From Acidovorax sp. NCPPB 3576 (GTDB lineage: Bacteria > Pseudomonadota > Gammaproteobacteria > Burkholderiales > Burkholderiaceae_C): a stretch of 64,000 nt of DNA. The DNA is taken from contig NZ_CP097267.1 of the NCBI RefSeq assembly GCF_028473605.1, positions 4,828,501-4,892,500 on the forward strand, given 5' to 3'. The notes under the pieces are model-generated. The model saw only the letters and a list, made by a program, of their open reading frames with translations. It was not told where the DNA came from and ran no database searches. Shown here piece by piece: positions 57,139-64,000 of the stretch. Position 1 is the first letter of the stretch. Every line of letters begins with the position of its first letter. The position numbers were made by a program, and so were the translations under genes.

Positions 57139-57971
57139 GGCCGCCGCTGGCGCTGCGGCCCTATACCGCCGCGTTCGTCTCGCGCTTCCTGCAGATGCTG
57201 CAGTACCGCACGGCGGCGCTCGCGGGCTTCGGCACGCAGTGCTGGTGGGGCGGCATCAAGGTGATGGTGCTGGCCGCGTTCTACGGGGGCGCCGGCGCCT
57301 CGGGCGTGCCCATGCCGCTGCAGCAGGCCATCACCTACACCTGGCTGGCGCAAGGGCTGCTGGCGCTGCTGCCGTGGTCGGGCGACCCGGAGGTGGCGCA
57401 GTCCGTGCGCACGGGCGCGGTGGCGTACGACCGGCTGCGGCCGGTGGACGCCTACGGCCTGTGGTTCGCGCGCAGCGCCGGCTGGATCGCCGCGCGGGTG
57501 CTGCCGCGCGTGGCGCTGATGGCGACCTTCGCCGCCGTGGTGCTGCCGCTGCTGGGCTGGCGCGAATGGGCCTGGCAGCCGCCGGCCAGCGCGGCGGCGG
57601 GGCTGGCGTTCGTGCTCTCGGCGTTGCTGGCCGTGCTGCTGTCCACCGCGCTGGTGATGCTGCTGAACGTGGCGGCCACGGCGGCGCTGAACGAGCGCGG
57701 CATCAACGCGCTGGCCGTGCCGGCGGTGGTGGTGCTGTCGGGCAACCTGCTGCCGCTGCCCCTGCTGCCCGATGCGTGGCAGTGGGCTCTGATCGCGCAG
57801 CCGCTGGCGGGGCTGCTGGACATCCCCTCGCGCATCCATTCCGGGCACTGGGCTGGCTGGCAGGCCGTGGGCGGGCTGGGCCTGCAGGCCTTCTGGATCG
57901 CCGTGCTGGTGGCGCTGGGCCGCCTGGCAATGCGGCGCACGCTGCGCCACCTCGAAATCCAGGGCGGCTGA
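57135..57971 (+). CDS. ABC-2-type permease (DUF990 family), first of two
   Basis: This 278-aa membrane protein starts at ATG 57135, overlapping the ATPase stop by 4 bp, and has about six hydrophobic helices (for example SAAAGLAFVLSALLAVLLST). The N-terminal FVSRFLQMLQYRTAALAGF is typical of DUF990/ABC-2 permeases. The exported substrate is unknown. Confidence 0.85.
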   Translation: MRPPLALRPYTAAFVSRFLQMLQYRTAALAGFGTQCWWGGIKVMVLAAFYGGAGASGVPMPLQQAITYTWLAQGLLALLPWSGDPEVAQSVRTGAVAYDRLRPVDAYGLWFARSAGWIAARVLPRVALMATFAAVVLPLLGWREWAWQPPASAAAGLAFVLSALLAVLLSTALVMLLNVAATAALNERGINALAVPAVVVLSGNLLPLPLLPDAWQWALIAQPLAGLLDIPSRIHSGHWAGWQAVGGLGLQAFWIAVLVALGRLAMRRTLRHLEIQGG

Positions 57972-57972
57972 G

Positions 57973-58776
57973 ATGGGATCGTTCGCGCTCTTCGTCCGCC
58001 TGGCCGGCGCCTCGCTGCATGCGCAGGCGCGATACCCCGCCTCCGCCATGCTGATGACACTGGGGCAGTTCCTCGCCACGGGCATCGAAGTGGTCGCGGT
58101 GTGGGCGCTGTTCCACCGCTTCGGCAGCGTGCAGGGCTGGAGCCTGGGCGAGGTGGCGCTGTTCTACGGCCTGGTGAACTGCATGTTCGCGGTGGCGGAT
58201 GCGCTGGGGCGCGGCTTCGACGTGCTGGGCACCGAGTTCCTGCGCACGGGCGCGTTCGACCGGCTGCTGCTGCGCCCGCGGCCGCTCGCGCTGCAGCTCA
58301 TGGGCCACGACCTGCGCCTGAGCCGGCTGGGGCGGCTGCTGCAGGGGCTGATGGTGGTGGCGTTCGCCACCGCGCAGGCGCCGATCGAATGGACACCGGC
58401 CACCGTCGCGCTGGCGGCGTGGGCGGTGGCCGGGGGCGTGGCCCTGTTCCTGGGCATCCTCGTGCTGCAGGGCACCCTGGCGTTCTGGACCGTGGAGAGC
58501 CTGGAGATCGCCAACGTACTCACCTACGGCGGCGTGCAGGCGGCGCAGTACCCGCTGGCGCTCTATGCGCAGTGGTTCCGCCGGCTGCTGACCTTCTCCG
58601 TGCCGCTGGCCTGCGTGGCGTATTACCCGGGCCTGGCGATCCTGTCGCACCCCGACCCGCTGGGCGCGCCCGCCTGGGTGGGCTGGGTGTCGCCCGCCGC
58701 CGGCTTCGCCTTCCTGGCCGCCGCGTTCGGGGCCTGGCGCCTGGGCCTGCGGCACTACGCCTCCACCGGAAGCTGA
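57973..58776 (+). CDS. ABC-2-type permease (DUF990 family), second of two
   Basis: This 267-aa membrane protein starts 1 bp after the previous permease and has the same six-helix plan with LALQLMGHDLRLSRLGRLLQG in the middle, a feature of this family. With the partner permease it should form the channel of one exporter. Confidence 0.85.
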   Translation: MGSFALFVRLAGASLHAQARYPASAMLMTLGQFLATGIEVVAVWALFHRFGSVQGWSLGEVALFYGLVNCMFAVADALGRGFDVLGTEFLRTGAFDRLLLRPRPLALQLMGHDLRLSRLGRLLQGLMVVAFATAQAPIEWTPATVALAAWAVAGGVALFLGILVLQGTLAFWTVESLEIANVLTYGGVQAAQYPLALYAQWFRRLLTFSVPLACVAYYPGLAILSHPDPLGAPAWVGWVSPAAGFAFLAAAFGAWRLGLRHYASTGS

Positions 58777-58807
58777 CCCCTTTTAACCCGACCTGGCAAA
58801 TAGAGAC

Positions 58808-58836
58808 TTGACATTGTTTGTCTAGTCAATTATTGT
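58808..58836 (+). promoter_or_regulatory. Consensus-like promoter with a MarR-type operator before the marR gene
   Basis: TTGACA (58808-58813), 17-bp spacer, TATTGT (58831-58836). In the spacer ttgtctagtcaa (58818-58829) is a 10-of-12 palindrome like MarR operators, so repressor binding would block polymerase. The -10 ends 8 bp before the ATG (58844), so the transcript would start about at the start codon. Confidence 0.7.
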
Positions 58837-58843
58837 TCAGGCC

Positions 58844-59374
58844 ATGATCGACGCCCAAAAACCCGATGCTTCCGGCTTGCCGCCCGCCCCGCTCACCGTG
58901 GCGGGCATTCCTTTTCTGGTGGAAGAAAGCATCGGCTACCAGATGCGCCGCATCGTGTGCATCGTCGCCAGCGAGATCGAGCGCCGCATGGAGCCCCTGG
59001 GCCTGACCGATGCGCAATGGAAGCCGCTGCTGCGCCTGTACCTGAACCACGAGAACACGGTCGCGGGCCTGGCGCGCCTGTGCCAGCTCGACGCCGGCGG
59101 CATGACCCGCCTGCTCGACCGGCTGGAGGCCAAGGGCCTGTGCTCCCGCACGCGCTCGGTGGAAGACCGCCGGGTCGTGCACATCGAACTCACGCCCGAA
59201 GGGCAAGCGGCGGCCGCGCAGATTCCCGACATCCTGGGCAACGTGCAGCAGGTGTGCGCCCAGGGCTTCCAGCCGGCCGAGTACCACCAGCTGCAGGATT
59301 TCCTCAAGCGCATCCACGGCAACCTGCAGACGCTGGGGGCGGCGGCCGACACCGCCGCGCCCCGCCATTCCTGA
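58844..59374 (+). CDS. MarR-family transcriptional regulator
   Basis: This 176-aa winged-helix regulator includes LTDAQWKPLLRLYLNHENTV, the recognition helix region LDAGGMTRLLDRLEAKGL and the wing SVEDRRVVHIELT. It resembles EmrR/SlyA-type repressors of multidrug efflux. It probably represses itself and the efflux genes 13 bp downstream, releasing when a small aromatic compound binds. No Shine-Dalgarno site is visible before its ATG. Confidence 0.9.
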   Translation: MIDAQKPDASGLPPAPLTVAGIPFLVEESIGYQMRRIVCIVASEIERRMEPLGLTDAQWKPLLRLYLNHENTVAGLARLCQLDAGGMTRLLDRLEAKGLCSRTRSVEDRRVVHIELTPEGQAAAAQIPDILGNVQQVCAQGFQPAEYHQLQDFLKRIHGNLQTLGAAADTAAPRHS

Positions 59375-59387
59375 GAGTCAGTCCACC

Positions 59388-60989
59388 ATGAACGCCACCT
59401 TTCCCTCCACGCCCGCCGCAGCCGACGCGGCCTTGGTCCGAGGCGCCGCGGCGCCCGACGCCCCCAGCCCGCTGCGCGGCGCGCTGCAGTACTTCGCCAC
59501 GCTGGCCATCGCGCTGGCAGCCCTGCCGGGCCTCACGGCCTGTGCCGACATGTCCGGCATCGCGCCGCACGCGCAGATGCGCGACGCCGCCTCGCTGGGC
59601 CTCGCGGCACCAGCGGCCGGCGCCGCGAGGCCCAGCGAGGCGGCTCAGAAGTCCTTCGCCGAAGCCACGCTGCCCACGGACTGGTGGCTGGGCTTCGGCG
59701 ACGGCCAACTCGATGCGCTCATCGACCGCGCCCTGGCCACCAACCCCAACCTGAAGCTCACGGAGGCGCGCATCGACCGCGCCCAGGCCTTCATCGAGAC
59801 CGCCCGCGCGGCCGACGGCCCGCAGCTCAACGGCAGCCTGGACGTGAACCGGCAGCTCTACAGTGCCAACGGCCCCTACCCGCCGCCGCTGGCCGGCAGC
59901 GTGCTCAACAGCGGCACGGCGCGCCTGTCGGGCAGCTGGGAGATCGACTTCTTCGGCAAGAACCGCGCCGCGCTCGAATCCGCCCTGGGCAGCGCCAATG
60001 CCGCGCAGGCCGACGCCCAGGCCGCGCGCCTGCTGCTGGCCAGCAACGTGGCGCGCAGCTATTTCCAACTGGCGCGCCTGAAGGCCCAGCTGGGCGTGGC
60101 CGAACGCACGCTGGCCCAGCGCAACGAAACGCTGCGCCTGGTGCGCGACCGCGTGGATGCGGGCCTGGACACCCAGCTGGAGCGGCGCCAGAGCGAAGGC
60201 GGCCTGCCCGAGGCGCGCCAGCAGATCGAGGCGATCCAGGAGCAGATCGCCCTCACCCGCAATGCCCTGGGCGCGCTGGTGGGTCAGCCAAATGCCGCGA
60301 ACGCCCTAGACTTTCCTGCCCTGGATGCTATTCATTCGATAGCAATTCCCGGTACGCTGCCGGCCGACCTGCTGGGCCGACGGCCCGACGTGGCCGCCGC
60401 GCGCTGGCGCGTGGAGGCCGCCACCCAGGACGTGGCCGTGGCCAAGGCGCAGTTCTATCCGAACGTGAACCTGACGGCCTTCCTGGGCCTGTCGTCGATC
60501 GGGCTGGACCGCTTCGCCGAGGCCGGCAGCAAGGAATGGGGCATCGGCCCGGCGATCCGCCTGCCGATCTTCGACTCGGGCCGCCTGCGCGCCAACCTGC
60601 GCGGCAAGGCCGCCGACGTGGATGCGGCGGTCGAGAGCTACAACGCCGCGCTGCTGGATGCCGTGCATGACGCGGCCGACCAGCTCGCCTCGGCACGCTC
60701 CATCGACCGCCAGCAGGCCGAGCAGCGCCATGCCCAGGAGGCCGCCGAGGCCGCCTATGACATCGCCCGCCAGCGCTACCAGGCGGGCCTGGGCAACTAC
60801 CTGAACGTGCTCACCGCCGAGACGGCCGTGCTGCTGCAGCGCCGCCAGGCCGTGGACCTGGAGGCCCGCCGCCTGGACACCCAGGTCGCGCTGATCCGCG
60901 CCCTGGGTGGTGGCTACGCCGCCACCACGCCCGGTGCCGCGGGTGCCGTGGCCACGGCGGCACCTGCCGCCGCTACCGCCGCGCACTGA
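59388..60989 (+). CDS. NodT-family outer-membrane efflux lipoprotein
   Basis: This 533-aa TolC-like channel has an unusually long N terminus before the hydrophobic stretch (ATLAIALAALPGLTACADMS) with lipobox LTAC at about residue 52. NodT-type motifs (DWWLGFGDGQLDALIDRAL and GRRPDVAAARWRVEAATQDV) follow. The segment ALDFPALDAIHSIAIPG (about 304-320) looks derived from a hairpin repeat inserted in the gene (copy D). It should pair with EmrAB. Confidence 0.9.
   Translation: MNATFPSTPAAADAALVRGAAAPDAPSPLRGALQYFATLAIALAALPGLTACADMSGIAPHAQMRDAASLGLAAPAAGAARPSEAAQKSFAEATLPTDWWLGFGDGQLDALIDRALATNPNLKLTEARIDRAQAFIETARAADGPQLNGSLDVNRQLYSANGPYPPPLAGSVLNSGTARLSGSWEIDFFGKNRAALESALGSANAAQADAQAARLLLASNVARSYFQLARLKAQLGVAERTLAQRNETLRLVRDRVDAGLDTQLERRQSEGGLPEARQQIEAIQEQIALTRNALGALVGQPNAANALDFPALDAIHSIAIPGTLPADLLGRRPDVAAARWRVEAATQDVAVAKAQFYPNVNLTAFLGLSSIGLDRFAEAGSKEWGIGPAIRLPIFDSGRLRANLRGKAADVDAAVESYNAALLDAVHDAADQLASARSIDRQQAEQRHAQEAAEAAYDIARQRYQAGLGNYLNVLTAETAVLLQRRQAVDLEARRLDTQVALIRALGGGYAATTPGAAGAVATAAPAAATAAH
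60326..60344. repeat. Hairpin repeat, copy D, inside a coding region
   Basis: tgctat (60326-60331) and atagca (60339-60344) form the same hairpin as copies A-C but inside the outer-membrane channel gene, in frame, encoding part of DAIHSIAI. It lies in a variable linker before the second conserved half. Confidence 0.55.
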
Positions 60990-61049
60990 GCCGCCCGCAA
61001 GCCCTTTTTACCGAACCGAACACCTTCCCGACCGCGAGGAGTCCTTTCC

Positions 61050-62351
61050 ATGAACGCACCGCAAACCCCCGCCACCGCGCCCGCAGACCCGGCCGCCGCC
61101 AAGGCCCGCCGCCGCAAGGCCCTGATCTCGCTCGCCGCCGTCGTGGTGGTCGCGGGCGGCGCCTGGGGCGTGTACGACTGGCTGGTGGCCAGCCACTACG
61201 AAGACACCGACAACGCCTACGTGCAGGGCAACGTCATCCAGATCACGCCGCAGACGGGCGGCACCGTGATGTCCATCCTGGCCGACGACACCGACTTCGT
61301 GAAGGCCGGGGCCCCGCTGGTCAAGCTCGATCCGGCGGATGCCAGCGTGGCGTTGGAGCAGGCCGAGGCGGGCCTGGCCCAGGCGGTGCGCCAGGCGCGC
61401 ACGCTGTATGCCAACAACGGCTCGCTCAACGCGCAGATCAGCCTGCGCCAGGCGGACGTGGCCAAGGCCCGCTCCGACATCGCCCGCGCCACCGACGACC
61501 TGCGCCGCCGCCAGGCCCTGTCGGGCAACGGCGCCGTGTCCAAGGAAGAGCTGAACCACGCCCAGAGCCAGCTGGATGCGGCCCGCACGGCGCTGGCCGC
61601 GGCCGAGGCCGGCGTGGTGTCGGCGCGCGAGCAGCTCGCCAGCAACCAGTCGCTCACCCAGGGCATCTCGGTGGACCAGAACCCGAACGTGCTGGCCGCT
61701 GCCGGCAAGGTGCGCGAGGCGTTCCTGGCCGCACGCCGCACCGACCTGCCCGCGCCCGTGGACGGCTACGTGGCGCGCCGCACCGTGCAACTGGGCCAGC
61801 GCGTGGCCGCCGGCACGCCGCTCATGACCGTGGTGCCGCTCAACCAGGTGTGGGTGGACGCCAACTTCAAGGAAAACCAGCTGCGCAACCTGCGCCTGGG
61901 CCAGCCCGCCAAGCTCACGGCCGACCTCTACGGCAAGAAGGTGGAATACACCGGCACCATCGCCGGCATGGGCGTGGGCACGGGCTCGGCCTTCGCGCTG
62001 CTGCCCGCGCAGAACGCCACCGGCAACTGGATCAAGGTGGTGCAGCGCGTGCCGGTGCGCATCGCGATCGATGCCGAGCAATTGCGCGCCCATCCGCTGC
62101 GCGTGGGGCTGTCCATGGACGTGACGGTGGACACGCAGGACCGCAGCGGCCACCTGCTGGCCGATGCGCCCCGCACCCAGGCCGTGGCGCAGACCGCCGT
62201 GTATGACGACCTGGACAAGGGCGCCGGCGCCGACGTGGCCCGCATCATCGCCGCCAATGCCGGCCCGGGCTACAAGCCCACGCTGGCGGCCGCGCCGGCC
62301 AAGGGCGCGGCGCAGGTCGCCATGGCGCCGGTCACGACCGCTTCGCACTGA
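61050..62351 (+). CDS. emrA: EmrA-like HlyD membrane-fusion protein
   Basis: This 433-aa adaptor has an N-terminal transmembrane helix (about 24-46, ALISLAAVVVVAGGAWGVYDW), the motif YEDTDNAYVQGNVIQITPQT at the start of its barrel domain, a coiled-coil (about 95-205) and the C-terminal barrel VWVDANFKENQL. It links EmrB to the outer-membrane channel. A clear gaggag-like site (cgaggagtcc) precedes ATG 61050. Confidence 0.94.
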   Translation: MNAPQTPATAPADPAAAKARRRKALISLAAVVVVAGGAWGVYDWLVASHYEDTDNAYVQGNVIQITPQTGGTVMSILADDTDFVKAGAPLVKLDPADASVALEQAEAGLAQAVRQARTLYANNGSLNAQISLRQADVAKARSDIARATDDLRRRQALSGNGAVSKEELNHAQSQLDAARTALAAAEAGVVSAREQLASNQSLTQGISVDQNPNVLAAAGKVREAFLAARRTDLPAPVDGYVARRTVQLGQRVAAGTPLMTVVPLNQVWVDANFKENQLRNLRLGQPAKLTADLYGKKVEYTGTIAGMGVGTGSAFALLPAQNATGNWIKVVQRVPVRIAIDAEQLRAHPLRVGLSMDVTVDTQDRSGHLLADAPRTQAVAQTAVYDDLDKGAGADVARIIAANAGPGYKPTLAAAPAKGAAQVAMAPVTTASH

Positions 62352-62459
62352 TCCTGCGCGGGCCGCGGCTCGCGCCACGCTCGCCCCTCCAAAAGACAGA
62401 CCCGCTGCGCACCGCCGCAGCGGGCCAGCCGTAGAACCACTCCCACAACACGCTGCCCC

Positions 62460-64000
62460 ATGTCTTCCCCCAACCCCCCTGCGCCCCAGGCGCCGCCGCC
62501 CCTCGAAGGCAGCGCGCGCATGTGGGGCACGCTGGCCCTGTCGGCCGCGACGTTCATGAACGTGCTGGACACGTCCATCGCCAACGTGTCCCTGCCCGCC
62601 ATCGCGGGCGACCTGGGCGTGAGCCCCACGCAAGGCACCTGGGTCATCACCAGCTTCGCGGTGGCCAATGCCATCGCGGTGCCGCTGACGGGCTGGCTGT
62701 CGCAGCGCTTCGGGCAGGTGCGCCTGTTCGTGGCCAGCGTGACGCTGTTCGTCCTCGCCTCGCTGCTGTGCGGCATCGCGCCCAACATGGCCACGCTGAT
62801 CGCCTTCCGCGCGCTGCAGGGCTTCGTGGCCGGGCCGATGATTCCGCTGTCGCAGTCGCTGCTGCTGTCCAGCTACCCGAAGGCGCTGGCCGGGCTGGCG
62901 ATGGCGATGTGGTCGATGACGACGCTCGTCGCGCCGGTGATGGGGCCGCTCCTGGGCGGCTGGATCACTGACAACATGAGCTGGCCGTGGATCTTCTACA
63001 TCAACGTGCCGGTGGGCATCATGGCCGTGCTGGTCACCTGGAGCATCTTCCACAAGCGCGAATCCGAGCGGCGGGCGCTGCCCATCGACTCCATCGGCCT
63101 GGCGCTGCTGGTGATCTGGGTCGCGGCCATGCAGGTGATGCTGGACATCGGCAAGGAGCACGACTGGTTCGCCTCGCCCTGGGTCGTGGCCTGCGGCGTG
63201 GTGGCGGTGGTGGGCTTCGCCGCCTTCATGATCTGGGAGCGCGGCGAGCCGCACCCGGTGGTGGACCTCACGCTGTTCCGTATCCGCAACTTCTGGGCCG
63301 GCGCGCTGGCCACGTCGGTGGGCTACGGTCTGTTCTTCGGCAACGTGGTGCTGCTGCCGCTGTGGCTGCAGCAGTACATGGGCTACACCGCCACGCAGGC
63401 CGGCGAGGTGCTGGCGCCGGTGGGGCTGCTGGCGCTGGTGCTGTCGCCCGTGGTGGGCAAGAACATCGCCAAGGTGGACCCGCGGCGCTTCGCCACCTTC
63501 GCGTTCCTGGTGTTCGCGCTGGTGCTGTGGATGCGCTCGCGGTTCAACACCCAGGCCGACCTGACCACGATCATGGTGCCCACGATCATCCAGGGCATCG
63601 CCATGGCGTTCTTCTTCATCCCGCTGGTGACGATCACGCTGTCGGAGATCGCACCCGCGCGCATTCCGTCGGCCTCGGGGCTGTCGAACTTCATGCGCAT
63701 CACGGCGGGGGCCATCGGCACCTCGGTCTCGACCACGCTGTGGGAGCGGCGCGCCACGCTGCACCATGCCCAGCTCACCGAAGGGCTGCAGCAGGGCGGC
63801 ATCGCCGTGACGCAGACGCTGCAGGGGCTGCAGGCGGGCGGCCTCACGCCCGAACAGGCGCTGGCGCAGGTGGAGCGCATGGTGAACCAGCAGGCCTTCA
63901 TGCTGGCTGCCAACGACATCTTCTATGCGTCGGCCGTGCTGTTCCTGCTGCTGATTCCGCTGGTCTGGCTGGCCCACCCGGTGCGCCCCAGCGCCGGCAG
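62460..64000 (+). CDS. emrB: EmrB-like drug/proton antiporter, DHA2 family (3' end missing)
   Basis: 513 codons are visible and the frame runs off the window. The N terminus is Pro-rich, then MWGTLALSAATFMNVLDTSI, motif C-like GPLLGGWITDNMSWPWIFYIN and other signatures of 14-helix major facilitator exporters. With EmrA and the NodT-type channel it forms a tripartite pump for hydrophobic compounds. Only the last few residues should be missing. Confidence 0.94.
   Translation, partial: MSSPNPPAPQAPPPLEGSARMWGTLALSAATFMNVLDTSIANVSLPAIAGDLGVSPTQGTWVITSFAVANAIAVPLTGWLSQRFGQVRLFVASVTLFVLASLLCGIAPNMATLIAFRALQGFVAGPMIPLSQSLLLSSYPKALAGLAMAMWSMTTLVAPVMGPLLGGWITDNMSWPWIFYINVPVGIMAVLVTWSIFHKRESERRALPIDSIGLALLVIWVAAMQVMLDIGKEHDWFASPWVVACGVVAVVGFAAFMIWERGEPHPVVDLTLFRIRNFWAGALATSVGYGLFFGNVVLLPLWLQQYMGYTATQAGEVLAPVGLLALVLSPVVGKNIAKVDPRRFATFAFLVFALVLWMRSRFNTQADLTTIMVPTIIQGIAMAFFFIPLVTITLSEIAPARIPSASGLSNFMRITAGAIGTSVSTTLWERRATLHHAQLTEGLQQGGIAVTQTLQGLQAGGLTPEQALAQVERMVNQQAFMLAANDIFYASAVLFLLLIPLVWLAHPVRPSAG

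Noticed and set aside
61008..63977. 989-codon open frame opposite emrA/emrB
   Set aside because: Antisense shadow of two well-recognised genes; composition is typical of out-of-frame GC-rich DNA.

Overview
This is a gene-dense, high-GC chromosomal segment from a betaproteobacterium. Gene content, ribosomal operon layout and a recurring gctat/atagc hairpin repeat point to the Comamonadaceae, probably an Acidovorax-like organism. That placement is inferred from family-level familiarity; no database was searched.

Layout. 1-1008 (-): 3'-truncated ligase-associated metallo-beta-lactamase exonuclease. 1349-8542 (-): complete F1Fo ATP synthase operon, atpI-B-E-F-H-A-G-D-C, with a TATAAT promoter upstream and a UUCG-loop terminator downstream. 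8779-10787 (+): lipoate module (ybeD-like, lipB, lipA). 10821-19965: heavy-metal module, with a CusRS/CzcRS-type two-component pair (-) divergent from a DUF4148 protein, a CzcI-like protein and czcCBA (+). 20062-24116 (-): the most unusual locus, a three-gene apparent peptide-modification system. It encodes a 321-aa protein with ten His-x-Asp triplets, a radical SAM/SPASM maturase with a long unrecognised C-terminal extension, and an HExxH-type peptide-modifying enzyme related to alpha-ketoglutarate-dependent beta-hydroxylases. A low-GC leader of about 640 bp lies upstream. 24755-33000 (-): high-affinity K+ uptake operon kdpFABCDE, preceded by a translationally coupled 34-codon ORF. 33213-34014 (+): TorF-like outer-membrane gene broken by a one-base frameshift. 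34113-36636 (-): regulatory-type PTS (EIIA-Man, HPr, EI) with no transport subunits nearby. 36743-39371: lipoprotein, TlpA-like thioredoxin, GNAT acetyltransferase and peroxiredoxin.

39504-49613 (-): str-S10 ribosomal cluster, rpsL-rpsG-fusA-tuf-rpsJ-rplC-D-W-B-rpsS-rplV-rpsC-rplP-rpmC-rpsQ. It ends in a clear terminator after rpsQ, with probable promoters before rpsL and between rpsJ and rplC. 49749-53709 (-): D-Ala-D-Ala carboxypeptidase, alpha/beta hydrolase, thioredoxin-like [2Fe-2S] ferredoxin, VanZ-like membrane protein and HemJ. 53836-58776 (+): hemB, corA and an ABC-2 exporter (ATPase plus two permeases). 58844-64000 (+): MarR regulator, NodT-type outer-membrane channel, EmrA, and EmrB truncated by the window end. 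The MarR gene sits under a consensus-like promoter that overlaps a probable operator and lies so close to the ATG that the mRNA may be leaderless.

Functionally most of the window is housekeeping (energy, translation, cofactors) interleaved with ion homeostasis (czc, kdp, corA) and efflux. The candidate undescribed system is the His-x-Asp protein / radical SAM / HExxH operon. Its His-x-Asp triplets match the three-residue spacing used by cyclophane-forming radical SAM enzymes, and the HExxH protein could hydroxylate the same region. It lies convergent to czcCBA, so a metal-related role is possible but unproven.
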